Assembly: GCA_002708845.1 (NCBI GenBank)
Contig: PAPI01000024.1
Location: forward strand, 186,001-250,000
Origin: Leeuwenhoekiella sp.
Lineage (GTDB): Bacteria; Bacteroidota; Bacteroidia; Flavobacteriales; Flavobacteriaceae
Direction of reading: 5' to 3'
Length of the DNA stretch: 64,000 nt
Part shown: one piece after another, positions 52,939 to 61,477 of the stretch
Position numbering within the stretch: position 1 is the stretch's first letter
Layout: each line of letters opens with the position of its first letter
Translations under genes and position numbers: made by a program
Notes under the pieces: generated by a model
Told to the model about the DNA's origin: nothing
Seen by the model: the letters and a program-made list of their open reading frames with translations, nothing else
The model's database searches: none

Positions 52939-52995
52939 CGTGTTACAAAAATGTACAACCGCAATTAACACGTCCCAACGCTTCGGGATAAAGCG
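52938..52995 (+). terminator. Inverted repeats and weak hairpin after the DMP19-like gene
   Basis: ACGTGTTA (52938-52945) pairs perfectly with TAACACGT (52966-52973). A second short stem CGCTT/AAGCG (52979-52983 and 52991-52995) is followed by a T run. The first may be a cassette-end recombination signal rather than a terminator; the second is a weak intrinsic-terminator candidate. Confidence 0.35.
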
Positions 52996-53165
52996 GTTTT
53001 CTGGTTTTATACAATCTGTAAATTAGCCAGATAAAGTCCTCATCTTGATGGGAGGCGCACACACGGCATTTTTTTAGTCGCAGTCCAAAGTTTGAGCAGG
53101 TTAATACGCTCGATTTTCTTTAAAATACCGCAAGCTTAAGTCTCAGTCGGGTTTAAACGTCCTGC

Positions 53166-53462
53166 CTAGGCGGCTACTTGCAGCAATTGTCTTTTTCCGG
53201 CAAGGCCAAAGGTTGTGCGTACCGAAGCATTTTCAAGCCCCAGGAACACCACATTTTTACCGCAAGCCGCATAGTTGGCTTGAAGTTGAGCCAGTTTCAT
53301 CACGGTGCTTAAACTGAGTTCCTGAAGTTTACTCAGGTCGAGTACGATTTCATTTTGAGTTTTAAATTCGTCATTTAAAGTTGCGGCCAGTTCGCCAACA
53401 GCATTTAAACTCAATACACCGCGTACGACTAGAGATTGCTGATTTTTGATAAAAGTATACAT
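53166..53462 (-). CDS. STAS-domain protein (anti-sigma-factor-antagonist-like)
   Basis: The 98-residue cytoplasmic protein is a single STAS-like domain: VVRGVLSLNAVGELAATL, then the core LDLSKLQELSLSTVMKLAQLQ and a KNVVFLGL strand. The usual phospho-acceptor Ser region is represented by LSLSTV, so phospho-regulation is possible. It may act in partner switching. No anti-sigma factor gene is nearby. A SulP transporter, itself ending in STAS, is 0.7 kb away on the same strand but is separated by another gene and a terminator. Confidence 0.7.
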   Translation of the reverse strand: MYTFIKNQQSLVVRGVLSLNAVGELAATLNDEFKTQNEIVLDLSKLQELSLSTVMKLAQLQANYAACGKNVVFLGLENASVRTTFGLAGKRQLLQVAA

Positions 53463-53504
53463 AGCTTATGGGGTTTTTGTGTTAATCTTAAAACAAAGAT
53501 GTCC

Positions 53505-53512
53505 CAAAAATA
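53505..53512 (-). promoter_or_regulatory. Candidate -7 promoter element for the STAS gene
   Basis: On the minus strand TATTTTTG fits TAnnTTTG exactly and lies 42 bp before the ATG at 53462. No clear -33 element was identified. Confidence 0.4.
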
Positions 53513-53688
53513 CCGGGGGCTTACCCCATAATCGCTTAACCGAAATGAGCCGTAGATGAATGGAGATTTAGTGTCGGTGAGTTGGTTTTCGTTAAAGATT
53601 GAAATCAGCATTTAAATTAAATTTGCTCATAAACGCAACTTTTTGCTAATGATGCATCTATAAAAGGTAAACATCGAATTAAAAAACC

Positions 53689-54033
53689 TTGAAATTCCAA
53701 ATATTCTTTTTCCTGACTTTAATAGGAATCATCACTGGTAGCTGTAGTGATGAAGACGAATCTAACGATAACCAAAATTTATTTTTCTGGAATCAGACCC
53801 AATGTGCTGATCCTTGGGAAACCGGTGGTAATAATTCTAATTCAGAGACTGAAATGGCTGTAATTCTTTATTTAGAAAATGAAGGTATAACAGTAACTGA
53901 TTTATATTTTGATCAAAAATCACCCTTAGCCAGTGCTTGTTCAGCCTGTAACTGTGGAACCGACCAACGTATAATTCTCAGGGTAAACCCCACAGATGCT
54001 ACAAAGATGATCCAGCTTGGATTTTATCAATAA
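53689..54033 (+). CDS. Small hypothetical lipoprotein
   Basis: In this 114-residue protein, the signal peptide FQIFFFLTLIGIITGSC carries a lipobox cysteine (TGSC), followed by an acidic, Asn-rich linker (SDEDESNDNQN). A compact domain then contains four cysteines (QCADPW and ACSACNCG), which may form disulfides. A start at TTG 53689 is needed to include the signal peptide. No homologous family was recognised. It ends 51 bp before a strong bidirectional terminator. Confidence 0.65.
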   Translation: MKFQIFFFLTLIGIITGSCSDEDESNDNQNLFFWNQTQCADPWETGGNNSNSETEMAVILYLENEGITVTDLYFDQKSPLASACSACNCGTDQRIILRVNPTDATKMIQLGFYQ

Positions 54034-54084
54034 AAAAATTAAATCAACACTCCATAAAGATTCAAATCCTCCTTATCTAAACAA

Positions 54085-54115
54085 AAATCCCCAAAGCCAA
54101 CGACCTTGGGGATTT
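54085..54115. terminator. Bidirectional intrinsic terminator between convergent genes
   Basis: A perfect 10-bp stem, AAATCCCCAA (54085-54094) with TTGGGGATTT (54106-54115), encloses an 11-base loop. The A/T ends give a T tract on both strands. It lies between the convergent lipoprotein gene and the SulP gene. Confidence 0.8.
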
Positions 54116-54137
54116 ATAGATTTTCTAATCATCCAGT

Positions 54138-55634
54138 TTACTCCACCACATTGACATTGATCATCTCATCGGCCCTTAGAAGCAACTTGTGACTGCTGCT
54201 GCTTAGGTTTGAGATATACACTTTCTTATTCACCTTATGATAGCGTTCGGTGATCTTGTTTACCGCTTCAACGGCACTCATATCGGCAATACGGCTTTCT
54301 TTAAAATCGATGGTGATCTCATCCGGATCATCAAGCACGTCAAACTTTTCATTAAACATCTTAACCGAAGCAAAAAACAAAGGTCCGTAGATCTCGTAGT
54401 GCTTCATCCCGTTTTCGTCAATGCGTTTACGGGCACGTATGCGTTTGGCACTATCCCAGGCAAATACCAGCGCAGCGATGATCACACCTACCAGTACTGC
54501 AAGCGCCAGATTGTGCAAAAATACAGTCACTACAGCAACCAGAATTCCCACCAAAATATCGGATTTTGGGTATTTATTGATGATTCTAAAACTCACCCAT
54601 TCAAAAGTCCCTATCGATACCATAATCATCAGCCCGGTAAGAGCCGCCATAGGTAGACGCTCAATAAGCGGAGCGCCAAACATCACAAAAATCAGCAATA
54701 CAATTGCCGCGACAATCCCCGAAAGTCGGGCACGAGCACCGTTTGATATATTAATCATACTCTGCCCAATCATCGCGCAACCTCCCATCCCTGAGAAAAA
54801 TCCGGAAAGGACATTAGCAAGACCCTGAGCGGCAGCTTCCTTGTTCGTACGACCCCGGGTTTCGGTGATTTCATCAATCAATTCAAGCGTTAATAAACTT
54901 TCAATAAGCCCAACAGCAGCTACAATAGCGGAGTACGGAGCGATAATCTTTAGCGTTTCCCAGCTAAACGGAACATCGGGAATATGAAAGGGAGGAAAAC
55001 CACCTTCTATCGAAGCGATATCGCCAACCGTATTGGTGTCAATTCCAAAAAATACCACAATCCCGAAAATCACAAGAATCGCTGCCAGAGAAGCAGGAAA
55101 GGCTTTCGTTACTTTTGGCAAAGCATAAATAATAACCATGGTTAGCAGGACAAGGCCCAGCATTTTATAAAGCGCCTCCCCGGTGAGCCAGTTTCCTGAA
55201 GCATCCTGAAACTGCACCAACTGCGAGGTAAAAATGATGATTGCGAGACCGTTTACAAAACCGTAAACTACCGGTAAAGGTACCAGTCGCATCAGTTTAC
55301 CCAGTTTTAAAATCCCGGCCGCCGCCTGAATAAGACCGGCCAGCACCACACAGGCAAACACATATTCTACGCCATAATCTGCCGCAAGCGCTACGATCAC
55401 TACCGCCACAGCCCCTGTTGCTCCGGAGATCATTCCCGGTCTTCCGCCAAAAATAGAGGTTATCAGCCCCATCATAAAGGCTGCATAAAGTCCCGTTAGC
55501 GGCGATAAACCGGCAATTAGGGCAAAAGCCACAGCTTCGGGAACCAATGCAATGGCGACCGTAAGACCTGATAGGATTTCGGTTCTGTAATTTACTTTTT
55601 GTGAAAAGTCGAACAATTGTAAGTATTGTTTCAT
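54138..55634 (-). CDS. SulP-family inorganic anion transporter with C-terminal STAS domain
   Basis: The 498-residue inner-membrane protein has the SulP signature near the N-terminus (LSGLTVAIALVPEAVAFALIAGLSPLTGLYAAFMMGLI). About 12-14 helices follow, then a cytoplasmic STAS domain (residues ~400-498; ITIDFKESRIADMSAVEAVNKI). The family moves sulfate, bicarbonate or other anions, usually with Na+ or H+. Substrate is not determinable from context. A strong terminator follows it, and it appears to be a single-gene unit. Confidence 0.92.
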   Translation of the reverse strand: MKQYLQLFDFSQKVNYRTEILSGLTVAIALVPEAVAFALIAGLSPLTGLYAAFMMGLITSIFGGRPGMISGATGAVAVVIVALAADYGVEYVFACVVLAGLIQAAAGILKLGKLMRLVPLPVVYGFVNGLAIIIFTSQLVQFQDASGNWLTGEALYKMLGLVLLTMVIIYALPKVTKAFPASLAAILVIFGIVVFFGIDTNTVGDIASIEGGFPPFHIPDVPFSWETLKIIAPYSAIVAAVGLIESLLTLELIDEITETRGRTNKEAAAQGLANVLSGFFSGMGGCAMIGQSMINISNGARARLSGIVAAIVLLIFVMFGAPLIERLPMAALTGLMIMVSIGTFEWVSFRIINKYPKSDILVGILVAVVTVFLHNLALAVLVGVIIAALVFAWDSAKRIRARKRIDENGMKHYEIYGPLFFASVKMFNEKFDVLDDPDEITIDFKESRIADMSAVEAVNKITERYHKVNKKVYISNLSSSSHKLLLRADEMINVNVVE

Positions 55635-55995
55635 AAGCAGATTTAGCCGGTCGCACAGTCTTGCTGTACGCCCAATTTTAAGGATTTAAACCTGTCGGAA
55701 AACTGCAAAAAGCAATTAAAAGTCCCGGAAACAGGTTTGTTAAATTCAAACCGCAAAACTAATTATAAAAAGCCTTAAGCCAAAGGTTTAAAGCTTTAGA
55801 CTGCGAAAACGTTATAAATAAATGATTTACTGAATGTTATCCTTAAATGCAATTGCTCACCCCCAACCCTGATTCTGCTCACAACTCGATAACCACCCGG
55901 ATTAAACTTCGGTTTAATTCACTAAATTGGTCGCAATACCAGACGACTCAACCCGTCACGAATCCATAGCATTTGGTTTATTCCAAACCCAAAAC
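55635..55995. other. 361-bp intergenic region between divergent SulP and serine hydrolase genes
   Basis: There is no convincing open reading frame. It holds the upstream regions of two divergent genes and one strong hairpin (55899-55920). The rest is AT-rich sequence without a recognised -7 box or repeat. Confidence 0.6.
55899..55920 (+). promoter_or_regulatory. cUUCGg tetraloop hairpin in the leader of the serine hydrolase gene
   Basis: ATTAAAC (55901-55907) and GTTTAAT (55912-55918) form a perfect 7-bp stem closed by TTCG, giving the exceptionally stable C(UUCG)G tetraloop. The stem can be extended by one G-U and one G-C pair to 55899-55920. It lies 76 bp before the ATG. No T run follows, so it is more likely an mRNA leader structure than a terminator. 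Confidence 0.5.
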
Positions 55996-57447
55996 ATGAA
56001 AAAAACAACCTTACTCCTCCCCATTTTGATCGTCTGTGCTTATTGCGGCCTGGCACAACAGACTGAAAACTACGACTACGCACAAACAAACCGAAAACTG
56101 ATTCAGCACGGCGTACAGGCGATTCTTACCTGTAACGGACTTTTCACTTCTAACCGAACGCTGGAGCAAGTTTACGATCAGGAATTAGCCTATTTAAAAG
56201 AACCCATCGGCACCGCAGCTGGTGGCGATTATGTCATTGACTACGACAACAAAACGGTTACCATTGCTGCCAGCGACAGTACTTCGATTATGCGAGCAGC
56301 TTACCGGGCGGGAATAGGCTGTGTGATCCTGGCACCCAATCAAACTTTTGAAATCATTGAAGAACTTCCCAAGCAAAATCTTACGCCGCTTTTGGATGAT
56401 CCGGCAACTATTCCCTGGCCTAATGGGGATTTGGTCAAAAAACAAAAATTGCCCAAATACATGGATCAAAAGCTTTTGCAAGAAGCATCAGACTGGTCTT
56501 TTGATCGGGAAAGTGACGAACAGGTGACCCTCAGTCTGCTGGTGCTACACAAAGGCCAAATCATTCACGAGCGCTACGCCAATGGCGTTGACATGTACAC
56601 CAAAACCCGCACCTGGTCGGTGGCCAAAAGTATTGCGGTTACCTTAATCGGAATGCTGGTGGATCAGGGTAAACTGGAACTGGATGCCCCGCTGGGTATC
56701 CAATGGCTGCCTAAAGAACGTACCTCAGACAACGACCCAAGGGCAGCGATCACCTTACGAAATGTGCTCAATATGGCAAGCGGACTCTACACCGTAGACA
56801 GCCGCGGGATGGAATACGCAACCGGCTCCGGCCTTGCTTACTGGGCAGGCGCGAGTTCGGTCAATGGCGCGCGAGACCGGGGACTCATCCGCAATCCCGG
56901 TACTTATTGGGATTATGAAAATTACGACACCCTGCTGGCGGTATTGGCGATGAAAAATGCCCTCGGCGATACGGCTACCTATCATGAGTTTCCCCGTAAA
57001 GCCCTGTTTGATAAAATCGGAATGCTCAATACACTGGTGGGTACAGACCGCTTTGGAGATTTTATATTCAGCAGTCAGGTATATGCCACGGCACGCGATC
57101 TGGCGCGCTTGGGTCTGCTTTACGAACAAAACGGAATCTGGAATGGAGAACGCCTGCTCTCTGAATCCTGGATTGATTTTGTACGTACGCCCACCACAGC
57201 AGCCGGCCAAAACGGTATATCCTACGGCGGCCAATGGTGGCTGGTCGATGAATCCCGCACTGATGTCCCTAAAGATGCCTATGCCGCCCGAGGCAACCGC
57301 GGGCAGTATGTGGTGGTGGTGCCTTCCCGGGATCTGGTGATCGTAAGACGCGGTCTGGACTTTGGCAGACAGGGATTTGATGTCTGGGATCTTACCCGCG
57401 AAGTGGTTAAGGCATTTCCGGAGGATTATAAATCAGAGGATGAATAG
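55996..57447 (+). CDS. Exported beta-lactamase-family (class C-like) serine hydrolase
   Basis: In this 483-residue protein, the signal peptide (KKTTLLLPILIVCAYCGLAQ) precedes a ~150-residue N-terminal region. The catalytic domain has SVAK (Ser208, Lys211) and YEN (Tyr307, Asn309), the class C / esterase-like penicillin-binding arrangement. The HxG-like third motif is represented around RGNRGQYVVVVP. Such proteins act as D-aminopeptidases, esterases or carboxypeptidases; substrate unknown. ATG 55996 is preferred because it starts the signal peptide. Confidence 0.85.
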   Translation: MKKTTLLLPILIVCAYCGLAQQTENYDYAQTNRKLIQHGVQAILTCNGLFTSNRTLEQVYDQELAYLKEPIGTAAGGDYVIDYDNKTVTIAASDSTSIMRAAYRAGIGCVILAPNQTFEIIEELPKQNLTPLLDDPATIPWPNGDLVKKQKLPKYMDQKLLQEASDWSFDRESDEQVTLSLLVLHKGQIIHERYANGVDMYTKTRTWSVAKSIAVTLIGMLVDQGKLELDAPLGIQWLPKERTSDNDPRAAITLRNVLNMASGLYTVDSRGMEYATGSGLAYWAGASSVNGARDRGLIRNPGTYWDYENYDTLLAVLAMKNALGDTATYHEFPRKALFDKIGMLNTLVGTDRFGDFIFSSQVYATARDLARLGLLYEQNGIWNGERLLSESWIDFVRTPTTAAGQNGISYGGQWWLVDESRTDVPKDAYAARGNRGQYVVVVPSRDLVIVRRGLDFGRQGFDVWDLTREVVKAFPEDYKSEDE

Positions 57448-57531
57448 ATTACCAAAGCATTGAAAATTAAAGTAATTTCTTGTTTTCAGTTCTTTTGTGG
57501 AATTCCGTAAAATTTATTGATGGTGGTAGGT

Positions 57532-57539
57532 TATATTTG
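57532..57539 (+). promoter_or_regulatory. Candidate -7 promoter element of the SIR2-HerA operon
   Basis: TATATTTG fits TAnnTTTG exactly and lies 43 bp before the SIR2 start codon. No -33 TTG is present at the standard spacing. Confidence 0.45.
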
Positions 57540-57582
57540 ATATTAAGTCTAGTTTACGGATTTAAAATTTTTATTATTCAAG

Positions 57583-58848
57583 ATGAAAGAAAATTGGAAG
57601 TATATTCTATTAAACGGAAAATCAAATCAACTTAAAGTAAAGAATCCAGTTTACAAAAAAGGAGAATTGATATCCATTGATGACTTAAAACCTTTCAACA
57701 AAAAGGATAATGATGGTAATCCAGTTGAGCCAACCTTGGCAGATGCCAATAAAGAAAAGCGAAAAATCTATACTGATTTTTTTAAAAAACCCTTTAAAAA
57801 TCTACTCATTTTATCTGGAGCTGGTTCTTCAATGGACGTAGGTGGACTTTCAATGTGGCAACTTTGGAAAGAAACAGAAAATAAATATAAGATTGCTGAA
57901 ACTGAAGACAGACCTGAGATTGACGGTTTTAAAATCATAAGAGAAGCTGTAAAATTTGAATCAGAAGAAAAAAACTTAGAGGCATTTCTTTCACATATTG
58001 AAGGCTATAGCAAATTCATTAGAGACGTTGAAATAAAAATTGGTAAAACGAAAAAACAATTATCTACAATTAAAAATGAAATTTTCAAATTAATAAAAGA
58101 TAAATGCACCATTCCAGCACCTTCAGAGAATTTCCCGCATAAAACATTTTTAGAAAAATTATTGCAACGTAAACAAACCAATCCAAGAATTAAAGTTTTC
58201 ACACTCAACTATGACCTACTATTTGAATATGCCGCTACAGAAGTAAATGCAATAGTTGTTGATGGATTCTCTTTCACGTTTCCCAGAACATTTAGTGGAA
58301 GATATTTCGATTATGATATAGTCCAAAGAGAAGGTAGTAAATTAAAGGAAGAGGATAACTTCATTCAGAGAGTTTTCCACCTTCATAAATTACATGGCTC
58401 CTTAAACTGGGAACGAGATAGTACTGACCAAAAAATCAAAATAAAAGATAGTCCAGATAAACCATTGATGGTATATCCAAGAGATGCGAAATATGAAGAT
58501 TCCTACGGTCAACCATTTTTCGAAATGATGGCTAGGTTTCAAAGAAACCTCAGAAAAAATAATGACACCTTATTAATCTGTATTGGCTACAGTTTTAATG
58601 ACAAACATATAAATGCAGCAATTGAAGAAGCCTTAAATCAAAATCCTGGATTTAGACTTGCTTCCATTGATCCGGGTTTTGAATCCGAGAATATTTCATC
58701 CTCTTTGAATGAAATTAAAAAAGTGGCTAAAGAATCTGAAAGAATTTTATTGACCTCTGAAACTTTTACAGAATTTGCCAAACATTACCCGGAAATAAAA
58801 ACGTATGAAAACTTTAATCATCAATCCATAAATTTAAATAATGGATAG
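57583..58848 (+). CDS. SIR2-domain NADase of a SIR2-HerA antiphage system
   Basis: The 421-residue protein has a ~70-residue N-terminal extension, then the SIR2 Rossmann motifs: GAGSS (79-83), TLNYD (207-211, with Asn209) and catalytic His271 in KLHGSLNW. A GYSFNDKHINAAIEEAL segment closes the fold, as in SIR2_2/SIR2-like defence proteins. Together with the HerA ATPase it forms a supramolecular complex that degrades NAD+ on phage infection in characterised SIR2-HerA systems. The last eight bases overlap the HerA start. The gene is AT-rich relative to both flanks, consistent with acquisition by transfer. Confidence 0.88.
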   Translation: MKENWKYILLNGKSNQLKVKNPVYKKGELISIDDLKPFNKKDNDGNPVEPTLADANKEKRKIYTDFFKKPFKNLLILSGAGSSMDVGGLSMWQLWKETENKYKIAETEDRPEIDGFKIIREAVKFESEEKNLEAFLSHIEGYSKFIRDVEIKIGKTKKQLSTIKNEIFKLIKDKCTIPAPSENFPHKTFLEKLLQRKQTNPRIKVFTLNYDLLFEYAATEVNAIVVDGFSFTFPRTFSGRYFDYDIVQREGSKLKEEDNFIQRVFHLHKLHGSLNWERDSTDQKIKIKDSPDKPLMVYPRDAKYEDSYGQPFFEMMARFQRNLRKNNDTLLICIGYSFNDKHINAAIEEALNQNPGFRLASIDPGFESENISSSLNEIKKVAKESERILLTSETFTEFAKHYPEIKTYENFNHQSINLNNG

Positions 58849-60556
58849 TAAAAAGATTAATCCTTTTAGACACGAATATTTTCTTGGTTACATTAATCAA
58901 GTACTACCTCAATATGTTAAAGTTCACTTTCCTTCTTCTGTTTTATTGAACGGTTTCACTCATTATGGTAAAGAGTTTAATGGTGGCCTAGTTGGCAGTT
59001 TTGTAGTGATAGAAGGAAGCAAATATGGCTTTCTAGGAAGAATAACAGAGCTCTTACTTCCTGAGTCAGAAAGACTTTCATTAAGTGAAAAAGCATTTCA
59101 AACTAGCGAATTTCATCCATCAGGTAAAATTGAAATACTTTTATCCTTTGATTTATACGACCCCCTAACTGTAAAAAAAGGGTTAACTACATATCCAAAT
59201 ATTGGCGCTAAGGTTTTTGTGAGTTCAGGAGATTTAGTTCAAGATTATATGTCCAGATTTGGAATCAAATCTGATGAAAATACTAAGGCTATAGAATTAG
59301 GGCATTTAGTTTCAAGTCCAAACATAAATGTAAAGGTTAATCTTCAATCTATTTTCGGAAGACATTGTGCAGTCGTCGGCACAACGGGAGGAGGAAAGAG
59401 TTTTACGGTGAGTAAGTTAATTGAATCGTTAATTACAACTGGCAATAAGGCCATATTAATAGATGCAACTGGAGAATATGATGGAAAATACAATGGTTTA
59501 AAAAATATAAATGTGGGTTTTGATGGTAACATATTCCATTATTCACAACTTACCGTAGATGATTTATTCTTTATATTAAAACCATCAACTAAAACTCAAG
59601 CTCCTAAATTAATGGAAGCTATTCGTTCTTTAAAAATTGTAAAATTATTAAACGGGAAACCTCTTGAGTACAAAGGCGAAAAAATACCAATTGATGATGG
59701 TGTCTTAAAAAAGGAAAACGCAAAGAAAAGTCCTTACAATCATTTTTATTATAGCCATGTTAGCGAAATTGAAAATGGAAAAGCTGATTTTGACTTTAAA
59801 AAATTAAATCTACAAATTGCTCAGGAATGTGCCTTCGATAAAGGAACTCACTGGGAAAATATTTACAACAATGATTTCTCATTTTGTATAAGCTTAGTAT
59901 CTAGAATAAATAACCTTACAAATACACCCGAATACAACCAAATATTTGGTTTCCAAGAAAATAAAAATCAAAGCGACATTACTAATTCTATTGAATCATT
60001 TATTTCTAAGAAAAATACTAATGAAAATCTCCTTAGATTGAATTTAAAGGATGTTAAATATGATTTTCAAATTAGAGAGACATTTGTAAACGCAATTGGA
60101 AAATTTCTCTTAAATAAAGCTCGAAACAGAGATTTCGAAAATTCACCAATTGTTGTTTTAATAGATGAGGCACATCAATTCCTTAATAAATCAATTAAGG
60201 ATGAATTTTTCGATACAAAACCATTAGACGCCTTTGATTCAATTGCCAAAGAATGTAGAAAATATGGTTTGTTTCTATGTATTGCAACTCAAATGCCCAG
60301 AGATATACCCAAAGGGACATTAAGTCAAATGGGAACTTTTATAGTTCATAGACTTATAAATTATAATGACAAAGAAGCTATAAGTAGTGCTTGTAGTACA
60401 GCTAATAAAAATACATTAGACTTCTTACCTATTCTTGGAGAAGGAGAAGCAGTTGTTACTGGTGTTGATTTTCCGATGCCTATTATTATGAAATTCGAAA
60501 AACCAGTTGAAGAACCCAATTCAGGAACACCAAAGTTGAATATAAAGAATGCATAA
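58841..60556 (+). CDS. HerA-type FtsK/HerA ATPase of a SIR2-HerA antiphage system
   Basis: In this 571-residue protein, an N-terminal HAS-barrel-like domain (~1-160) is followed by the ATPase with Walker A GTTGGGKS (180-187) and Walker B VVLIDEAH (Asp442, Glu443). The ATQMPRDIPKGTLSQMG sensor segment and HRLINYND region are typical of HerA/FtsK hexameric translocases. It is translationally coupled to the SIR2 gene. In known systems it assembles as a hexamer with SIR2 rings. It is the second and last gene of an AT-rich island between a serine hydrolase gene and the Pxp operon. Confidence 0.9.
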   Translation: MDSKKINPFRHEYFLGYINQVLPQYVKVHFPSSVLLNGFTHYGKEFNGGLVGSFVVIEGSKYGFLGRITELLLPESERLSLSEKAFQTSEFHPSGKIEILLSFDLYDPLTVKKGLTTYPNIGAKVFVSSGDLVQDYMSRFGIKSDENTKAIELGHLVSSPNINVKVNLQSIFGRHCAVVGTTGGGKSFTVSKLIESLITTGNKAILIDATGEYDGKYNGLKNINVGFDGNIFHYSQLTVDDLFFILKPSTKTQAPKLMEAIRSLKIVKLLNGKPLEYKGEKIPIDDGVLKKENAKKSPYNHFYYSHVSEIENGKADFDFKKLNLQIAQECAFDKGTHWENIYNNDFSFCISLVSRINNLTNTPEYNQIFGFQENKNQSDITNSIESFISKKNTNENLLRLNLKDVKYDFQIRETFVNAIGKFLLNKARNRDFENSPIVVLIDEAHQFLNKSIKDEFFDTKPLDAFDSIAKECRKYGLFLCIATQMPRDIPKGTLSQMGTFIVHRLINYNDKEAISSACSTANKNTLDFLPILGEGEAVVTGVDFPMPIIMKFEKPVEEPNSGTPKLNIKNA

Positions 60557-60622
60557 AAGTTATTCTGAAATGACTTTCATGCAGTATTCAAAATACAACG
60601 CGAAAAATCAAGTTTTTAAAAA

Positions 60623-61477
60623 CTACTCCCCTTCCAATTCAAACCCAACCTCTTCCCCCGGCCTCTTTTGAGCCAAAGCCGAAATGCCTTTTTCACTGAG
60701 TTGTAAAACCCGGGGATAGCCACCGGTTACCTGACAATCGCGCATCAGGGCAATCAGGTTGCCGTTTGGGGTGAGTTGTACCGTACCGGGAATGACCGGG
60801 GCGGTTACAATCCCTTTTAGCGTGTTGGGCAGGAGCTCATTAAAACCAGTTGCCATTCGGTTTGAGGTTGGTGCAATGCTAAAGTCTTTTGAAAATAGTG
60901 CTTGCTGCAGAGGTTCTTCCAGGAGTTCAAACTCCGGACCTTTAAACACTTCAATTTTTGAGTGAAACAGACCAGAATCCTGAAAATTCACCCGTGCGGT
61001 ACTGCTTTTTCGGGTTTCCGATGCTGAATAGGGCAACACATCGCCTTTTTCCAGTCGGGCTTTTTGGGTAATTCCTGCGTACTGACTTCGGCTCTTGAGA
61101 ACCTGCTCGGTAAGAAAACCCCCGGATACCGCCAGATAAGCTCTAAAACCTTCTTTTAACCCCCCAAAACGTAATCGGCTTCCACTTGCTACGGTATAAG
61201 CTTTTGAGCGCTCTAACGGACTGTCATTGAGAACTACTTCAAAATGCGCTCCGCAGATCGCGATTTGGCAAGCAGCTTCAAAAAGCAATTCGGGACCAGT
61301 CATGGTGATTTCCAGTACCGCAGCATCCTCAGCATTGTTCAACAATAAATTGGCTTTTTGAGCCGAAAGCCGATCCATCGCGCCACTTTGGGGAACGCCA
61401 TAGCACGCACTTTGCAACCTGCCCAGATCCTGAATGCTGGTATAAAAACCGGGTTTGATAACCTGAACCTGACTCAT
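60623..61477 (-). CDS. pxpC: 5-oxoprolinase subunit C
   Basis: This 284-residue biotin-dependent carboxyltransferase-like (KipA/YbgK) family protein has the N-terminal VIKPGFYTSIQDLGR motif and GVPQSGAMDR block. The C-terminal DCQVTGGYPRVLQL segment is also typical of PxpC. With PxpA and PxpB it hydrolyses 5-oxoproline to glutamate using ATP. Its start overlaps the PxpB stop by four bases, so the subunits are coupled. It is the last gene of the operon, convergent with the SIR2-HerA island. Confidence 0.92.
   Translation of the reverse strand: MSQVQVIKPGFYTSIQDLGRLQSACYGVPQSGAMDRLSAQKANLLLNNAEDAAVLEITMTGPELLFEAACQIAICGAHFEVVLNDSPLERSKAYTVASGSRLRFGGLKEGFRAYLAVSGGFLTEQVLKSRSQYAGITQKARLEKGDVLPYSASETRKSSTARVNFQDSGLFHSKIEVFKGPEFELLEEPLQQALFSKDFSIAPTSNRMATGFNELLPNTLKGIVTAPVIPGTVQLTPNGNLIALMRDCQVTGGYPRVLQLSEKGISALAQKRPGEEVGFELEGE

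Noticed and set aside
53429-53611. A 60-codon minus-strand frame upstream of the STAS gene
   Set aside because: It overlaps the STAS coding start, covers its -7 box and has no protein-like or family features.
54237-54828. Two plus-strand frames opposite the SulP gene
   Set aside because: They are antisense shadows of the conserved STAS and membrane regions.
60611-60624. AGTTTTTAAAAACT palindrome between HerA and pxpC as a terminator
   Set aside because: The palindrome has no loop and no GC-rich stem, so it is not a convincing terminator; it overlaps the pxpC stop codon.
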